64,000 nt of DNA from Bdellovibrionales bacterium. GTDB taxonomy: Bacteria; Bdellovibrionota; UBA1018; CAIMNF01. The notes under the pieces were generated by a model. It was not told where the DNA came from. It worked only from the letters and a program-made list of their open reading frames with translations, and did not search any database. This document shows, in pieces, positions 1 through 8,378 of this stretch; position 1 is the first letter of the stretch, and every line of letters begins with the position of its first letter. The position numbers and the translations under genes are program-made. The stretch lies in NCBI GenBank assembly GCA_947502835.1, contig CANNBJ010000002.1, positions 333,850 to 397,849 of the forward strand, written 5' to 3'.

Positions 1-38
1 TGAGGTCGATGTCACCTTCCAAATTGAGAATTGAGGAT

Positions 39-944
39 TCAATTCGACTTGGAACTCATTCCCACTCCGATCATTGAGATCAAGAGAGAGCAGGCGGCAA
101 GGAGTTGGATCTTCCCAAGGTGCAAATCGAGAAAAATCGAATTGATGGCAACTGCTGTGAGCGGGAATGAAAGTTCGAGCAGTGTGGCGCTTGAGGCGCT
201 CACCTTCTTCAGTCCCCGGTAATACAGGTAGACGCCGAAGAAGCCCGGGATGATGGCCATGTAGGCAATGCTGCGCAGGACTGTCCACTCGGTCCAAACA
301 AACTCGGCCTCGATTTTGAGGGGAGGACTTTGGCGTACCATCACAAAGAGCAAAACGAGACCTGTCGAGAAGCGCCAAAACGAGAGTGCAGCGGGGTTCG
401 CGCGCGAGAGCGTTGCCTTTCCGATGACGGTTGAAATTGCCCACAAAACCGCAGCCAAAAAAGCCAGGACGGCACCATGGTTCGCTTGGCCCAAGAGTGT
501 GGTGAGTCTGATCCCGTCGGGAAAACTGAGGAAAAAAGCACTGATCAATGCGAGGGCGCCCCAAAGGAAAAACGTTCGGGTGATTTTTTCACCGAGGAAA
601 AGCCAGGAGAGTCCGATCACAATCAGGGGTTGGATCTTCTGAAGGAGAATGGAGACGCTCGGATTCACAAGGCGGAAGCTTTCCGTAAAGCAGAACGTAG
701 CAAGAACCGACCCGAAAACGCCGATCAGGGCGGCTCCCAGTGTCTGGCTCATTCCCATGAAGAAGTCCCGTCTCGCAAACCACATCAACCACAGAAAGCT
801 TGCGATTGTGGCAAAGAGGTGCTCGAAAAAGACAATGGTGAGTGCGGACAGATCGTGAAGAAGGGGCTGCCGGAAAAGCGTATCCGTGGCCCAAAGTCCC
901 GCACCTAGGAAGACAAAAAAAGAGTTTCGCATGAGTCCATCCAA
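39..944 (-). CDS. DMT-superfamily (EamA) transporter
   Basis: A 301-residue, very hydrophobic protein with about ten predicted membrane helices arranged as two EamA-like halves; the second half begins near residue 155 (GAVLAFLAAVLWAISTVIG). This is the usual length and layout of drug/metabolite exporters of the inner membrane, but the substrate cannot be told from sequence. Its start overlaps the end of trmFO by about 40 nt; a second Met at 932 would shorten the overlap to 28 nt. It is probably cotranscribed behind trmFO. The family call is firm, the start less so. Confidence 0.85.
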   Translation of the reverse strand: MDGLMRNSFFVFLGAGLWATDTLFRQPLLHDLSALTIVFFEHLFATIASFLWLMWFARRDFFMGMSQTLGAALIGVFGSVLATFCFTESFRLVNPSVSILLQKIQPLIVIGLSWLFLGEKITRTFFLWGALALISAFFLSFPDGIRLTTLLGQANHGAVLAFLAAVLWAISTVIGKATLSRANPAALSFWRFSTGLVLLFVMVRQSPPLKIEAEFVWTEWTVLRSIAYMAIIPGFFGVYLYYRGLKKVSASSATLLELSFPLTAVAINSIFLDLHLGKIQLLAACSLLISMIGVGMSSKSN

Positions 945-2248
945 GTCCTGAAGTGGCGCGGTGCCTGTTTTGAGAGAGTTTCGCGGAGGGCGTCCTTTTT
1001 CAAATCCTCGGTTCCCTCGAAAAACTTCGGATCAAACAGGGCGAATTGAATGTTGTTCGGTTGATACCGGTCGGGATCCGAAGCCGTCACATGGGAGAGA
1101 AGCGCACCCAAGGCCGTATTGGCCGGCGGAGCGGAGTGGGGTCGGTCCTTGATCCGCGCATGAATGAACACGGCCGCAAGCATCCCGCAGGCTGCGGATT
1201 CAAGGTAACCTTCCACGCCTGTGATCTGCCCTGCAAGGTAGACCCGCGGATGCCCTTTCAGCGAGAGATCCGGACGCAGGGCTTTCGGGCCGCACACAAA
1301 GGTGTTCCGATGCATGGAGCCCATCCTGAGGAATTCGGCATTCCGAAGCGCCGGAATCATGCGCAGGGCTTTGGTCTGCGCTCCGTATTTCAAACGGGTC
1401 TGGAATCCCACGATATTGTAGGCCGTCTTGGATCGGTTTTCGGGCCTGAGTTGGACTGCGGCGTGGGGTCTTCTCCCGGTTGCAGGATCCGTGAGTCCAA
1501 CGGGCTTCATGGGGCCGAAGCGAAGGGAGTCGCGCCCGGTTGCTGCAATTGCTTCGATCGGCTGACAGCCCTGGAAGTACTTTTCCTTTTCGAAGTTCTT
1601 GGTCGGGACCATTTCTCCCGAAAGAATCGCGTCAATGAATGCGTCGTATTCTTCCTTGGAGAGAGGACAGTTGATGTAGGCTTCCTCTCCACCCTTGTCG
1701 TAGCGATTCGCGGTGAAGGCGGAGGACATGTCGATGCTCGATGCCTCGATGATCGGAGCGATGGCATCATAAAAATAAAGATCATCCTGTCCGGTGGCCT
1801 CCGCAATCCAGGATGCCAGGGAGTCGGAGGTCAAGGGACCTGTGGCAATCAGTGTGATCTCGCCCGGAGCTTCGAAAGGTTTGGTGATTTCTCCCGCTTC
1901 AATGACAATGTTGGGATGGGATTTCAATTTGCCTGTGATGAAGCTCGAGAATACATCCCGATCCACTGCGAGAGCCTCTCCTGCCGGAACCTCGGCCATG
2001 GTTGCGGCATCGAGGATGAGCGAGCCCACCATCCGCATTTCAGCCTTCATCATTCCGGGTGCGGAGACGGGGGACTTGGATTTGAGTGAATTGGAGCAAA
2101 CCAGTTCGGCGCACTGGCCGGTCTTGTGGGCAGGGGTGGTCTGGTGAGGTCGCATTTCATGGAGAACGACCCGGACTCCCCGTTCCGCCAAAAACCAGGC
2201 GGCTTCGGATCCCGCCAGACCCGCTCCAATAATATGAACCGTTTGCAT
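905..2248 (-). CDS. trmFO: Methylenetetrahydrofolate--tRNA-(uracil-5-)-methyltransferase TrmFO
   Basis: A 447-residue flavoprotein of normal family length. The N-terminus has the FAD dinucleotide motif IIGAGLAGSEAAWFL. The family makes 5-methyluridine at tRNA position 54 using methylenetetrahydrofolate and FADH2. Two conserved cysteine-bearing segments are present: CAELVCSNSLK near residue 47 and INCPLSKEEY near residue 193, matching the catalytic cysteine contexts known in TrmFO. The C-terminal FAD-binding part includes YLAGQITGVEGYLESAA. It is divergent to the recombinase gene that starts 27 bp away. High confidence. Confidence 0.96.
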   Translation of the reverse strand: MQTVHIIGAGLAGSEAAWFLAERGVRVVLHEMRPHQTTPAHKTGQCAELVCSNSLKSKSPVSAPGMMKAEMRMVGSLILDAATMAEVPAGEALAVDRDVFSSFITGKLKSHPNIVIEAGEITKPFEAPGEITLIATGPLTSDSLASWIAEATGQDDLYFYDAIAPIIEASSIDMSSAFTANRYDKGGEEAYINCPLSKEEYDAFIDAILSGEMVPTKNFEKEKYFQGCQPIEAIAATGRDSLRFGPMKPVGLTDPATGRRPHAAVQLRPENRSKTAYNIVGFQTRLKYGAQTKALRMIPALRNAEFLRMGSMHRNTFVCGPKALRPDLSLKGHPRVYLAGQITGVEGYLESAACGMLAAVFIHARIKDRPHSAPPANTALGALLSHVTASDPDRYQPNNIQFALFDPKFFEGTEDLKKDALRETLSKQAPRHFRTWMDSCETLFLSS

Positions 2249-2274
2249 TCTTTTTGAATTAAACTAAACAGAGT

Positions 2275-3201
2275 ATGCCAGCAACCGTAAAGGATTGGGT
2301 TGATGCATTCCTCGAGTACGGCATCAACGAAAAGAATTGGTCACCGGAAACCCATCGGGCCTATCAGGGCGACCTCGGTCAATTCGAGGATCACCTGCGG
2401 CGTGAGTTCGAGATTCAGTATGGATCGGATCTCGGGCAGATCCAAGCGGCTCATTTTCGCTCCTTCACCGCCGAGCTGATGAAACGAAACGAGAACGTTT
2501 CCGTTGCGAGGAAAATGAGCGCCCTCCGCAGCTTCTTCAAGTATCTGAAACGCAAGGGGGCCATTGAGCGAAACTGGCTTGCATTGATCCCGTCCCCGAA
2601 GATGGAGCAAAAACTCCCGACATTCCTCAAGATCGAGGAAATCCTGGAGCTTTTGCGTGCCCCCGATCGAACCACCTGGACCGGGCTTCGGGATCTTGCC
2701 CTCATGGAACTGATGTACGGGTGCGGCCTCCGGGTGAGCGAGGTATCCGGGCTCAGGAGTGATGCCTTTGAGGCCAAGACCGGTTGGATCAAGGTTCTCG
2801 GCAAAGGCCAAAAGGAGAGGTGGTTGCCTCTTCCGGAGACTGTACAGATCGCCTTGAGAGGCTACCTTCAGGCGCGCCCCGAACCAAGGGATGCCACATG
2901 GGTGTTTCTCGGATACCGGGGAACGCCCCTTACCTCACGAGGCATTGCACTGATTCTCGCGCGCCAGATCTTGAAGGCTGCAACTCTTTCCCCTGAATGG
3001 ATTGACGGGAATCGTCGGATCTCCCCGCATGCGCTCCGGCATAGCTTTGCAACCCATCTCCTGAGTGCGGGTGCGGATCTGAGGAGCATTCAGGAGCTTC
3101 TGGGCCACTCAAGGCTCTCCACAACCCAGCGGTACACCCACCTCAATCTCGGGGAGATCCAAGACTCCTATCTTCGAGCCCACCCTCTTTCAAAAAAGTA
3201 A
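2275..3201 (+). CDS. xerC: Tyrosine recombinase XerC/XerD
   Basis: A 308-residue site-specific recombinase with an N-terminal SAM-like core-binding domain (about residues 5-90) and a C-terminal catalytic domain. The full catalytic set is visible: Arg153 (GCGLRVSEVSGL), Lys near 178, His252 and Arg255 (HALRHSFATH), His278 (ELLGHSRLSTTQRYTHL) and the nucleophile Tyr287. Length and motif spacing match Xer proteins that resolve chromosome dimers at dif. Whether it is XerC or XerD cannot be decided here, so the symbol is provisional. It is divergent from trmFO; the dedA gene follows by 26 bp. Confidence 0.9.
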   Translation: MPATVKDWVDAFLEYGINEKNWSPETHRAYQGDLGQFEDHLRREFEIQYGSDLGQIQAAHFRSFTAELMKRNENVSVARKMSALRSFFKYLKRKGAIERNWLALIPSPKMEQKLPTFLKIEEILELLRAPDRTTWTGLRDLALMELMYGCGLRVSEVSGLRSDAFEAKTGWIKVLGKGQKERWLPLPETVQIALRGYLQARPEPRDATWVFLGYRGTPLTSRGIALILARQILKAATLSPEWIDGNRRISPHALRHSFATHLLSAGADLRSIQELLGHSRLSTTQRYTHLNLGEIQDSYLRAHPLSKK

Positions 3202-3227
3202 AACTTCGTGTCTACTGGTGGCCTCCC

Positions 3228-3863
3228 ATGGATTTCAATTTCATCGTGGATTTCCTCATTGATTACTATGGCCCGATCCCCTACCTGGCGATCTTCCTGA
3301 TCCTGCTTGCCTGTGGACTTGGAATTCCGATTCCGGAGGACATCACCCTGATCGCGGGAGGAATCCTGACGTACTACGGGGTGTGCGATGTTTGGCTGAT
3401 GATTGCCGTCGGAATGGCGGGCGTTTTGATCGGGGATTCCCTTGTGTACTTGCTTGGCCGGGTCTTCGGAAAACGGCTGATGAAGAAATGGCCGTTTCGG
3501 CTTTTTCTTGATGACGGAAAAATCGAGGGGATTCGGGTCAGACTCCATGAGCACGGGTCCAAACTCCTCTTTTCGGCGAGATTCATGCCGGGTGTCAGAT
3601 CGACCGTGTTTTTTGCTGCGGGATTGCTTCATTACCCTTACCGGAAAATGATTCTTTTCGACGGGCTTGCCGCGGTCCTGAGTGTTCCTGCGATCGTGTA
3701 TTCGGTATATCACTTCGGTGATTTCCTCGAGTCCGTCATCAAATGGATCAAGAAGGTCGAGGGCGGGATCGTCGGACTGATCGCGATCTCCATTCTGGTG
3801 ATTGGATTTCGTTTCTGGAGAAAACACCGAAAGAAGGTCAAAGCCCGGACGGGATTGGAGTGA
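3228..3863 (+). CDS. DedA family membrane protein
   Basis: A 211-residue integral membrane protein. It has the DedA/SNARE-associated (PF09335) pattern: an N-terminal hydrophobic block, GLGIPIPEDITLIAGG near residue 30, and the conserved FxxRFxPGxR-type segment (FSARFMPGVRSTVFFAAG) around residue 120. DedA proteins are inner-membrane proteins linked to undecaprenyl-phosphate or phospholipid flipping and membrane homeostasis. The C-terminus ends in a helix with a basic tail (KHRKKVKAR). The M14 peptidase gene begins 5 bp downstream, suggesting cotranscription. Confidence 0.9.
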   Translation: MDFNFIVDFLIDYYGPIPYLAIFLILLACGLGIPIPEDITLIAGGILTYYGVCDVWLMIAVGMAGVLIGDSLVYLLGRVFGKRLMKKWPFRLFLDDGKIEGIRVRLHEHGSKLLFSARFMPGVRSTVFFAAGLLHYPYRKMILFDGLAAVLSVPAIVYSVYHFGDFLESVIKWIKKVEGGIVGLIAISILVIGFRFWRKHRKKVKARTGLE

Positions 3864-3868
3864 TCAAC

Positions 3869-4795
3869 ATGAGGCGCGTGTTCGTGAACCGTTTTTTTCG
3901 AATGACCCCGGGACTTGGGATTGCGTGTGTCCTTTTGACAGGTGTCGTCTCCGGGGGGGCGAACGCCGAGGAGATCGAAACCGACATTCCGGCTTTGTGT
4001 GAATCACTCACCAAAGCCTTCAAGAAAAGGAAATGGGGCGAGGCACCGTGCGGTTCCATCCAGTGGGTGCATGACACCACTTCCGTTCAGGGGCGCCCGC
4101 TTTTGTTTGCAGAGTTTGGACCGGAAAATGCTTCGAACCGGACCTTGATTTTTTCAATGGTTCATGGCGATGAGATCACTCCGCTTTATGTTGGATTCGA
4201 GTTGGCGAAATGGGCCTCGGAGCACATGAAGAATTATCCTGACACACGCCTTGTGATTGCACCGCTTGTGAATCCTGACGGATTTTTCGGATATCCGAAG
4301 ACGCGCACCAATGCCCATGGAGTGGACTGCAACCGAAACTTTGGAACCAAGGATTGGAGGAGTCAGGCACTGTCTTCCTGGAAAACCAAGTTCCATTCGG
4401 AAAAGCGAAGGTTCCCCGGTTACAAGCCGGACTCCGAACCGGAAACCTTGTTCCAAAAGGCGATGATTGATCGGGTGAAACCCTCGAAAATCCTCTCCAT
4501 CCACTCTCCCTTGAATGTGCTTGATTATGATGGGCCGGATCATCTCAAGCTCGACCGGTTTGACGCCTTTTACGTTAAAAAATGCCAGGAATTGAGGGAA
4601 AAGATCAAGGCGAAGTCGACCGGGTTTTTTCCCGGATCGCTTGGGAATTATTCGGGGATTGAGCTTGGCATTCCCACCATTACCCTTGAACTTCCGACGG
4701 CAAATGCCGCCCATGCCTCCGAATATTGGATTCAATTCAAACGGGGGATCGAAGCTGTGATCAAGCATGTGATCCCGGACAAGGACAAGGAATGA
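3869..4795 (+). CDS. Exported M14-family zinc carboxypeptidase (MpaA-like)
   Basis: About 308 residues. The chosen ATG lies 5 bp after dedA and gives a signal peptide (basic MRRVFVNRFF, then a hydrophobic stretch ending SGGANA). Zinc and catalytic features of M14 peptidases are visible: VHGDE (first His and Glu ligands), CNRNF (substrate-binding Arg), SIHS (third zinc ligand) and TLELP (catalytic Glu). The nearest described type is MpaA-like amidases that trim murein peptides, so a periplasmic cell-wall peptide substrate is plausible but inferred. Its stop overlaps the next start (ATGA). An upstream in-frame start inside dedA was rejected because it would lose the signal peptide. Confidence 0.82.
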   Translation: MRRVFVNRFFRMTPGLGIACVLLTGVVSGGANAEEIETDIPALCESLTKAFKKRKWGEAPCGSIQWVHDTTSVQGRPLLFAEFGPENASNRTLIFSMVHGDEITPLYVGFELAKWASEHMKNYPDTRLVIAPLVNPDGFFGYPKTRTNAHGVDCNRNFGTKDWRSQALSSWKTKFHSEKRRFPGYKPDSEPETLFQKAMIDRVKPSKILSIHSPLNVLDYDGPDHLKLDRFDAFYVKKCQELREKIKAKSTGFFPGSLGNYSGIELGIPTITLELPTANAAHASEYWIQFKRGIEAVIKHVIPDKDKE

Positions 4796-5388
4796 GAACC
4801 TTTTTCGAAACGCACATTGAGAAGAAACGACTTCCGATTCCGGTGGCGCTGCACCGGGAGATTCGAAAGACAGCGCTCCGCCTGCCTGAGCTCGATGTCA
4901 CGGGACGTGCCTGGAGCAAGAAGAACTATCCCAAGGGATATACTTCGTACGGTTCACTGTCGGAATTGCATCGACACTTTACGGTCTTCGAACGTTTAGG
5001 AAATGCTCTGGACCGCGAGGTTCGCGCCTACGCCTCGGGGCTCGGATTCGAGTCGAAGAAAGAAAGGCTCGCGTTGACCTCACTTTGGGTGAATTTGATG
5101 CCGGAGGGCTGCTACCACGCGTTCCATCACCATCCACATTCTGTGGTGAGCGGTACCTATTATGTGGACGTGCCTCGAGGTTCAAGTCCCTTGCGAATTG
5201 AGGATCCGAGGGCCCCGCTCTTCATGGCGTCTCCGATGCGAAGGATTCAAGAGGATCTCGTGCCTCGCGCGGGGGAGGTCATTCTCTTTGAAAGTTGGCT
5301 GAAACATGAAGTGCCTCCGAATCGAATGAAGGGCCTTAGAATCAGTGTAAGTTTCAATTATGAGCTCGATCGTTCGTCTTCGCGCTAA
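4792..5388 (+). CDS. Putative 2OG-Fe(II) oxygenase (TIGR02466-like)
   Basis: A 198-residue protein translationally coupled to the M14 peptidase by a 4-nt ATGA overlap. The core has the double-stranded beta-helix signature of 2-oxoglutarate/Fe(II) oxygenases: HPHSVVSGTYYVDVP (metal-binding His region), then GEVILFESWLKHEVPPN (distal His) and KGLRISVSFN, where Arg would bind 2-oxoglutarate. This layout resembles the PF13759/TIGR02466 family, whose substrates are mostly unknown. No signal peptide is seen. Its stop codon overlaps the convergent stop of the lipoprotein gene on the minus strand. Confidence 0.75.
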   Translation: MRTFFETHIEKKRLPIPVALHREIRKTALRLPELDVTGRAWSKKNYPKGYTSYGSLSELHRHFTVFERLGNALDREVRAYASGLGFESKKERLALTSLWVNLMPEGCYHAFHHHPHSVVSGTYYVDVPRGSSPLRIEDPRAPLFMASPMRRIQEDLVPRAGEVILFESWLKHEVPPNRMKGLRISVSFNYELDRSSSR

Positions 5389-6302
5389 ATTCCGAAACAC
5401 CGGTCAAATGAGATGTTCTGGGTTTCCAAGCCATAGCTGAATTCCGCGGAGCCGCAGCCGGTCAGGCGAATCGAGCTGGTTTTTCCGTCAGAGCAGGTCG
5501 CCTGCCATGAGCCTGAAACGGGGCAGTTGCAGGTCGAAGACCAGGTGACATCCTCCGGAGAAAAATCGCACGAAAAATCACTCTGATTGTTCTTCACCCG
5601 GATCACACCTCCCGAAAGGACGCGGCTTGAGCTTCTTTCGGCCCCCGTCAAGGTCAGATCAGAGAGTGTGCTTGAGGTGAGGTCCACAAGGGTGCTTCCA
5701 TCAGGCAGAGTGAATACGCGACGGATTCCATCGCTTGAGAACTTGAATTGTGCTGAATTGCCCAGGCCCGAAACATGCGTGAGACGCTGTCCGTACCCGG
5801 ATGGAGCCTCGCGGGAAACCTTGAGTGTGGCACCACGCAACCCTGTCACGGTGAACTCCGGCACACGGGTGATGATTCCGCCCGAGAGAGGAAGGCCAAG
5901 GGAGCATCCTGCGCCTGCGCCACTCCACTTGAGAGAGACTGTGCCGCTGAAGGAGGCAAGGCCCAGGGTGCAGTCGGAAAAGGTTCTCACCATGCTTCGG
6001 GAGCTCGTGTGACAGAGTGCAAAGCCCGTATCAATGCAGGAAGCAGCGTGGGCCACCGGCATCAGCCCCGGAATCGAGAACTCAGGATTGAGTCGATCTC
6101 TCATGCGGTGAAAGGATCGTTCGTGCTGGCTCAAGGTCCCACTGGATCCCCCGGCCTCATCGATCGAGGCCATGACATCTCCCACTTGCTGGGCCAACTC
6201 ATCAAGAACCTCATCGGATACATCCGGTCCTTTCGCACACGAGGAAAAGGCAAAGCACAACAAAAACAAGGACATCAGATTGATGTGGCGAATGGTTTTC
6301 AT
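5385..6302 (-). CDS. Hypothetical lipoprotein, C-terminal Cys-rich
   Basis: A 305-residue protein with a lipoprotein signal: MKTIRHINLMS, a hydrophobic core, then a lipobox FSSC with Cys21. The rest is Ser/Thr/Gly-rich, looks beta-strand-rich, and is probably outside the cytoplasm. The last quarter carries several cysteines (SCDFSPEDVTWSSTCNCPV, ATCSDGK, LTGCGS, RCFGI) that may form disulfides. I recognise no family. A good sigma70-type promoter lies directly upstream. The end overlaps the oxygenase stop, so the pair is convergent with no room for a terminator. Confidence 0.7.
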   Translation of the reverse strand: MKTIRHINLMSLFLLCFAFSSCAKGPDVSDEVLDELAQQVGDVMASIDEAGGSSGTLSQHERSFHRMRDRLNPEFSIPGLMPVAHAASCIDTGFALCHTSSRSMVRTFSDCTLGLASFSGTVSLKWSGAGAGCSLGLPLSGGIITRVPEFTVTGLRGATLKVSREAPSGYGQRLTHVSGLGNSAQFKFSSDGIRRVFTLPDGSTLVDLTSSTLSDLTLTGAERSSSRVLSGGVIRVKNNQSDFSCDFSPEDVTWSSTCNCPVSGSWQATCSDGKTSSIRLTGCGSAEFSYGLETQNISFDRCFGI

Positions 6303-6324
6303 CAGGTGTTGATCCCTCTAGAAA

Positions 6325-6353
6325 AGGATAAAATACCAAATTAAACCGGTCAA
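6325..6353 (-). promoter_or_regulatory. Sigma70-like promoter of the 5385-6302 lipoprotein gene
   Basis: Read on the minus strand, TTGACC (-35) and TATCCT (-10) are separated by exactly 17 bp, placing transcription start about 16 nt before the start codon. A GAGGGA element lies in between as ribosome binding site. Seen by eye only. Confidence 0.45.
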
Positions 6354-6390
6354 GCTTGCCAGGCCAAAATGGTTCAATGAAAATCGTGGA

Positions 6391-7329
6391 TTATTTGGAG
6401 AGGGGTTTTGGCGCAAGCTCTTGTTTTTCAAAGAGGGTGTATCGGATCCCTGCAATTGCCCTGAAGTCCTGGCCTTGAGGCCCACCGATATGCCCAACCG
6501 CTGCCCCTGCGGTGATCGCAAGACCATCGGGTGATCCATAACGAAATCCAAGGTAGGCATCGTTGGGAGAGATGCTTGGACTGAAGGGGATCATGCTGAT
6601 GCTTTGGAGTTCGAAATTCATGCCCCACTCCTGGTTGAAGGGAAGAAACCCGCCCACCCCTGCAATCAGGCGCTTCCGGTAATCAACCGCAACCGGAAAC
6701 TCGGGCGGATTGATGTAGAAGGAGTTCATGGCGGAGGCGTACCCGAGGTTCACAACCAGGGTCCAGTCCGCAAACTGCCGCTCGAGCGCAGCCCTCAGGG
6801 CAATGTAGGTGGAGGCATCAGAGACGAAATTGTAAGTGTCACCCGTTGCAAGATGAATCTCCGGAATCAGGGCGATCGAGGTATTGCTTGCATCGTCCGT
6901 CAACCGGATCTTCCCCATGAACTTCAAATCGCCAAAGGTGGTCACGCTTCCGGTTTGGTATTCTGAACTGAGTGGAACGACAGGAAAGGTCACAAAATGA
7001 ATGGGTGCTGCAACGAAAACCGCGAAATTATTGGAAAGCTTGATTCCAAGAAACGTGTCGACGGTTTGGATGTTGTCAATGATGTTGCCCAGTTTTGCCG
7101 TTCCGGCATTGTTGAGCGCAACGAAGGGCTCTGATACGAAATTGTAATTCATTCCGAAATAGAAACGAGCGGTCTTCGGCCACTCGGAGCGGAATCCGTC
7201 CTCAAGGATCACAAAACGATCGGAGGTGGACGGGTTGTAGGTCTGCGCATTGATACTGTTCACCACCGCATGGGCGTTGCAGGAAAAAAGCAAAACGCCG
7301 AGCCAGGAGGAAACCTTCCATCTTTTCAT
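6391..7329 (-). CDS. Putative outer-membrane beta-barrel protein
   Basis: About 312 residues from the ATG that gives a compact signal peptide (MKRWKVSSWLGVLLFSCNAHA, cleavage after Ala). Longer in-frame starts at 7338 (ATG) and 7347 (TTG) exist. The mature part alternates hydrophobic and polar residues and is rich in Gly, Asn and aromatic residues (ARFYFGMNYNFVSEP, LGFRYGSP, AIAGIRYTLF), as in outer-membrane barrels. The overall pattern resembles N-terminal barrels seen in OmpA-like proteins of delta-proteobacteria, but no OmpA domain follows. Function unknown. Confidence 0.65.
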   Translation of the reverse strand: MKRWKVSSWLGVLLFSCNAHAVVNSINAQTYNPSTSDRFVILEDGFRSEWPKTARFYFGMNYNFVSEPFVALNNAGTAKLGNIIDNIQTVDTFLGIKLSNNFAVFVAAPIHFVTFPVVPLSSEYQTGSVTTFGDLKFMGKIRLTDDASNTSIALIPEIHLATGDTYNFVSDASTYIALRAALERQFADWTLVVNLGYASAMNSFYINPPEFPVAVDYRKRLIAGVGGFLPFNQEWGMNFELQSISMIPFSPSISPNDAYLGFRYGSPDGLAITAGAAVGHIGGPQGQDFRAIAGIRYTLFEKQELAPKPLSK

Positions 7330-7365
7330 GGGGCTCATCTTATGCAAAGGGGGCGGGATTGTGAA

Positions 7366-8022
7366 CTAAAAAGGCCGATCCGGGATTCCCTGAACCGCAA
7401 GAGCCCGATCAAAATGACGAAAGCTCTGGGCTCCGTCATCCAGAATCCGCCGTCCCGGGCAAAGGATGGGTTCATCGGGAAAGTCCAGGTCGTTGTCCGG
7501 GGTTTCCATGAGAGCCCTGAGGTCGCCCGTTTTCTCAATCACTTCCTTCAAACAGAGCTCAAACCAGCGGCGATCCCGTTCCGAATCAAGCTCGACCTCG
7601 GCAATTCCCCCCGGTTTGTATCGATAAAATGCCGGAACCTCCTTGGACCAGAGCAGGGGAGGAGAGAACTTGGGCTGATGGTCCGGGTTGTGGCGGGATT
7701 TTTTACGGTGGGACACGCTCGTATTGAGATCAACGATCTCTCCATACGGAGTGACCGTCCAGAAATGGGTGTGCTCCCCCCAGCAGCCGGCCCACATGAG
7801 GGACTGATTCTCCATCACTTCGATCCAGGCTGCCTCGCCATAAAACACATTCGCCTCGATCCCGAAGCGACGAAGGGCTTCGGTGGTGACGGTTGCCACG
7901 AGCAGCGGGAATTCGGAGCGGTCTCCGGTGACCCTGTCGGTGACTTTGGTCACGAGCCTTGAGAGAGTCGCGATCAATGCAAGAGGGGTGGATCCGACTG
8001 CGTTCGACGGGGTATTGTTCAT
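7366..8022 (-). CDS. Unknown cytoplasmic protein, transglutaminase-like pattern
   Basis: A 218-residue protein without signal peptide or membrane helix. The middle holds VATVTTEALRRFGIEANVFYGEAAW and, about 30 residues later, GEHTHFWTVTPYGEIVDL. This spacing recalls transglutaminase/papain-like folds, where a helix carrying a Cys is followed by a His on a strand and then an Asp. The position expected to hold the nucleophilic Cys is not a Cys here, so enzymatic activity is doubtful. It is the last gene of the tatA operon and overlaps DUF423 by 4 nt. The fold guess is weak. Confidence 0.6.
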   Translation of the reverse strand: MNNTPSNAVGSTPLALIATLSRLVTKVTDRVTGDRSEFPLLVATVTTEALRRFGIEANVFYGEAAWIEVMENQSLMWAGCWGEHTHFWTVTPYGEIVDLNTSVSHRKKSRHNPDHQPKFSPPLLWSKEVPAFYRYKPGGIAEVELDSERDRRWFELCLKEVIEKTGDLRALMETPDNDLDFPDEPILCPGRRILDDGAQSFRHFDRALAVQGIPDRPF

Positions 8023-8378
8023 TTCGGAGCGCTCCGGTTTCTTGTTTCAAGTGCGAACCCAAGCCAGCCGGCCATGAAAAGAAGGCCGCCCATCGGTGTG
8101 ATCGCACCAAGGGCTTTGATTCCGGTAAAGACAAGGGCGAAAAGGCTGCCGCAAAAGATGACGACTCCGAACAGAAAGCACCAGCCGGGCCAGGACCTTC
8201 CGGACCGGGCCAGCCCGAAAAGAACAAGTGCCACGGCATGGATCATCAGGTAATGGCTTGCGGTCTTGTAGATCTCAAAGAAGCGGGGCTCGACCCTGTC
8301 TTGAATTGCATGGGCACCGAAGGCGCCCAGAACCACTCCGAGGAAGCCCAGGAGTGAACCAATGGATGTCCAGTTCAT
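8019..8378 (-). CDS. DUF423 family membrane protein (YgdD-like)
   Basis: A 119-residue protein with four hydrophobic segments. The N-terminus GFLGVVLGAFGAHAI and the following KTASHYLMIHAVALVLFG are typical of the DUF423/YgdD family of small inner-membrane proteins with no assigned function. The length is normal. It overlaps its neighbours on both sides by 4 nt (ATGA), so translation within this operon is coupled. Confidence 0.88.
   Translation of the reverse strand: MNWTSIGSLLGFLGVVLGAFGAHAIQDRVEPRFFEIYKTASHYLMIHAVALVLFGLARSGRSWPGWCFLFGVVIFCGSLFALVFTGIKALGAITPMGGLLFMAGWLGFALETRNRSAPK

Noticed and set aside
1046..2089. 347-codon frame opposite trmFO
   Set aside because: Antisense shadow of a clearly conserved gene; Gly/Arg/Cys-rich product without any motif.
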